Of a DNA stretch of 64,000 bases, positions 62,632-64,000 are shown one piece after another. Origin of the DNA: Holophagaceae bacterium (GTDB taxonomy: Bacteria > Acidobacteriota > Holophagae > Holophagales > Holophagaceae). Position 1 is the first letter of the stretch. Every line of letters begins with the position of its first letter. The translations under genes and the position numbers were made by a program. The notes under the pieces are model-generated. The model was not told where the DNA came from, did no database searches, and saw only the letters and a list, made by a program, of their open reading frames with translations. Where the stretch lies: positions 1 through 64,000 of the forward strand of contig JADKKO010000001.1 of the NCBI GenBank assembly GCA_016720465.1, given 5' to 3'.

Positions 62632-63540
62632 TCAAGCCCCTGCTTTTTCCGCGCACAGGGCTTCCTCGGCCTGGCGTTCGACCGTTCCTTCGAGGTGCCC
62701 CGGGTATTCCGGCCCGGGGAGCCAACCCTGGCCTCTAAGCCAGGCTTCGAGGTGGGCGACGGGGTCTTTCCTGGACCAGGTCTCAAGCAGGCCCGGGTCC
62801 ACGTAGCGCTGGTCGTCGTGTTCCGCATGGCCCTTCATGCGGAAGGTTTCGCATACCAGGAACACGGGGCCGCCGCCATCCAGGCAGATCTGCCGCGCCC
62901 GCTTGGAGGATTCCAGCACCTCCAAGGAATTGTTTCCATCCACCACCATCGTGCTGGCGCCCTGGGACCGTTCGCGCATGTGCCCCTTCATCTGCTTGTC
63001 GGGGGACGTGGAATAGGCGAACCCGTTCAATTCGCCGACCACGATGAGGGGGAGTTTCTGGACCACGGCGAAATTCAGGCCTTCGGAAAAGGCGCCGGTG
63101 GAGGATCCGCCATCCCCGATCCAGGTCATGGCGACCCTGGGTTCCTGCTTCTGCTGAAAACTGAGCGCGACGCCCGCCATGACAGGAATGAGCGCGCCGA
63201 GCATGGAGGTCGGGGCGATGATGCCCCGGGCCACGCTGCCGAAATGATTGTTGTGCTCCCGGCCGCCGCTGGGTCCTACGGCCCGCCCCAGGTATTGAAG
63301 GAAAATCTCCTTGGGGGTCACACCGCGGGCCAGCATGGAACCCAGGTTCCGGATCATGGGGCCGATGACATCCTGCGGACCCAAGGCCAGCGCCGTGGCG
63401 CAGGCGGTGGCTTCCTGGCCCAGGCTGCGGTAGACGCTGCCCATGGTATGGCCCTGGCGGAAGAGCTTGACCAGCCGCTCTTCGACCAGCCGCGTGAGCA
63501 GCATCGTTTCGTACAGGTGCAAGGCCGTGGATCGGTCCAT
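62632..63540 (-). CDS. 2-oxoacid dehydrogenase E1-alpha-type subunit (thiamine diphosphate enzyme)
   Basis: The 302-residue protein is of the pyruvate/branched-chain 2-oxoacid dehydrogenase E1-alpha family: YETMLLTRLVEERLVKLFRQ, MGSVYRSLGQEATACATALA, MIRNLGSMLARGV, and the TPP/Mg motif WIGDGGSSTGAFSEGLNFA followed by VVGELNGFAYSTS, then the phospho-loop-like FRMKGHAEHDDQRYVDP. E1-alpha normally pairs with E1-beta to decarboxylate a 2-oxoacid and pass the acyl group to E2 lipoate. No E1-beta or E2 gene is adjacent, so the partner must be elsewhere. No clear Shine-Dalgarno precedes ATG 63540, and the start is 17 bp from the divergent gene. About 30-60 residues shorter than many E1-alpha chains. 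Confidence 0.85.
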   Translation of the reverse strand: MDRSTALHLYETMLLTRLVEERLVKLFRQGHTMGSVYRSLGQEATACATALALGPQDVIGPMIRNLGSMLARGVTPKEIFLQYLGRAVGPSGGREHNNHFGSVARGIIAPTSMLGALIPVMAGVALSFQQKQEPRVAMTWIGDGGSSTGAFSEGLNFAVVQKLPLIVVGELNGFAYSTSPDKQMKGHMRERSQGASTMVVDGNNSLEVLESSKRARQICLDGGGPVFLVCETFRMKGHAEHDDQRYVDPGLLETWSRKDPVAHLEAWLRGQGWLPGPEYPGHLEGTVERQAEEALCAEKAGA

Positions 63541-63545
63541 ATGGG

Positions 63546-63552
63546 TAGCATA
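63546..63552. promoter_or_regulatory. Possible shared -10 element of two divergent leaderless genes
   Basis: TAGCATA reads as a -10-like box on the plus strand six bases before ATG 63558, and its complement TATGCTA lies about six bases before ATG 63540 on the minus strand. Neither gene has a visible ribosome binding site. Inferred only. Confidence 0.3.
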
Positions 63553-63557
63553 GAACC

Positions 63558-64000
63558 ATGCTCAAGCTCCGGCCCGCCATCCCAGAAGATGCTCCCCTGA
63601 TCCTCCAGTACATCCGCGAGTTGGCGGAATACGAGCGGGATCCCCAAGCCGCCATTGCCACCGAAGCGGACATCCTGCGCCATGCCTTTTCAGACAATCC
63701 GCTCATCCATGTGGTGCTGGCCGAGTGGGAAGGCCAGCCCGCGGGTTTCGCGCTCTACTTTTTCAATTTCAGCACCTGGCAGGGGAAGCCGGGGCTGTAC
63801 CTGGAGGATCTTTTCGTCCGGCCGCCTTTCCGCGGCTTCGGCATCGGCAAGGCCCTGCTCAAGCATTTGGCGCGCATCGCCGTGGACCACGGCTGCACCC
63901 GCTACGTGTGGCAAGTCCTGGACTGGAATGAACCGAGCATCAGGTTCTATGAAGCCATGGGCGCCCGGCTGATGAAGGATTGGATCACCTGCCGGGTGGA
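63558..64000 (+). CDS. GNAT N-acetyltransferase (SSAT/thialysine-acetyltransferase-like), partial
   Basis: The frame is open from ATG 63558 to the window edge (147 codons, C-terminus missing). It begins MLKLRPAIPEDAPLILQYIR, followed by ELAEYERDPQAAIATEADIL, as in diamine/thialysine acetyltransferases; the acetyl-CoA binding loop is VRPPFRGFGIGKALLKHLAR, and the late NEPSIRFYEAMGARLMKDW strand is intact. Acetyl transfer from acetyl-CoA to an amine in the cytosol is expected; polyamine-like or lysine-like substrates are suggested by the N-terminal motif. Only a few residues should be missing. Divergent from the E1-alpha gene with 17 bp between starts. Confidence 0.85.
   Translation, partial: MLKLRPAIPEDAPLILQYIRELAEYERDPQAAIATEADILRHAFSDNPLIHVVLAEWEGQPAGFALYFFNFSTWQGKPGLYLEDLFVRPPFRGFGIGKALLKHLARIAVDHGCTRYVWQVLDWNEPSIRFYEAMGARLMKDWITCRV

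Overview
High-GC bacterial chromosome, most likely an acidobacterium of the Holophaga/Geothrix type. This is an inference from the TonB-dependent receptor with an N-terminal carboxypeptidase-regulatory domain, the sortilin-like beta-propeller protein, the giant Ig-like lipoprotein and the general gene mix; no rRNA is present to confirm it. I see no prophage, insertion sequence or CRISPR array.

Region 1 (1-14.6 kb) is dominated by apparent indels. Recognisable genes are yvcK, a DUF4388 protein, a TonB-C-like coiled-coil protein, a 2Fe-2S ferredoxin, an FtsX-type permease with its ATPase divergent from tesA (the E. coli tesA/ybbA/ybbP layout), a penicillin acylase, a di-haem peroxidase lipoprotein, a 3-hydroxyacyl-CoA dehydrogenase and an aldehyde dehydrogenase. 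They are broken many times each before about 7.5 kb, once or twice each up to 14.1 kb, and essentially not afterwards. Several breaks sit in G/C runs where one base more or less restores the family motif, so sequence error is more likely than gene decay. Heavily broken genes are typed pseudogene and single- or double-frameshift genes CDS; both may be intact in the cell.

Region 2 (14.8-26.6 kb) holds a site-2 protease, trpS, tRNA-Lys(CTT) with a remarkable terminator, a coiled-coil membrane protein, a CorA transporter, an S37-type peptidase lipoprotein, a small secreted protein, a single-domain response regulator, a 1010-residue secreted repeat protein, a LURP-one-like protein and a small membrane protein.

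Region 3 (26.8-31.4 kb) is a complete oleABCD operon for head-to-head condensation of fatty acyl chains into long-chain olefins. It converges on a 2235-residue lipoprotein of about 26 Ig-like units (31.5-38.2 kb).

Region 4 (38.8-53.7 kb) carries an RsbRD_N-like protein, an AspT/YidE-type transporter with two RCK_C domains, a DinB-like protein, a glyoxalase-II-like hydrolase, a BaiN-type flavoprotein, a membrane diguanylate cyclase, a TonB-dependent receptor, a 1279-residue kinase/ATPase/TPR regulator and, divergent from it, a protein made of two fused CruF-like (DUF422) domains.

Region 5 (53.8-64 kb) is a minus-strand block: adaptor, ATPase and two different FtsX permeases (a MacAB/Lol-like exporter), then a LolA-like periplasmic protein and a sortilin-like beta-propeller protein. 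It ends with an orphan 2-oxoacid dehydrogenase E1-alpha gene divergent, with only 17 bp between start codons, from a GNAT acetyltransferase cut by the window edge.
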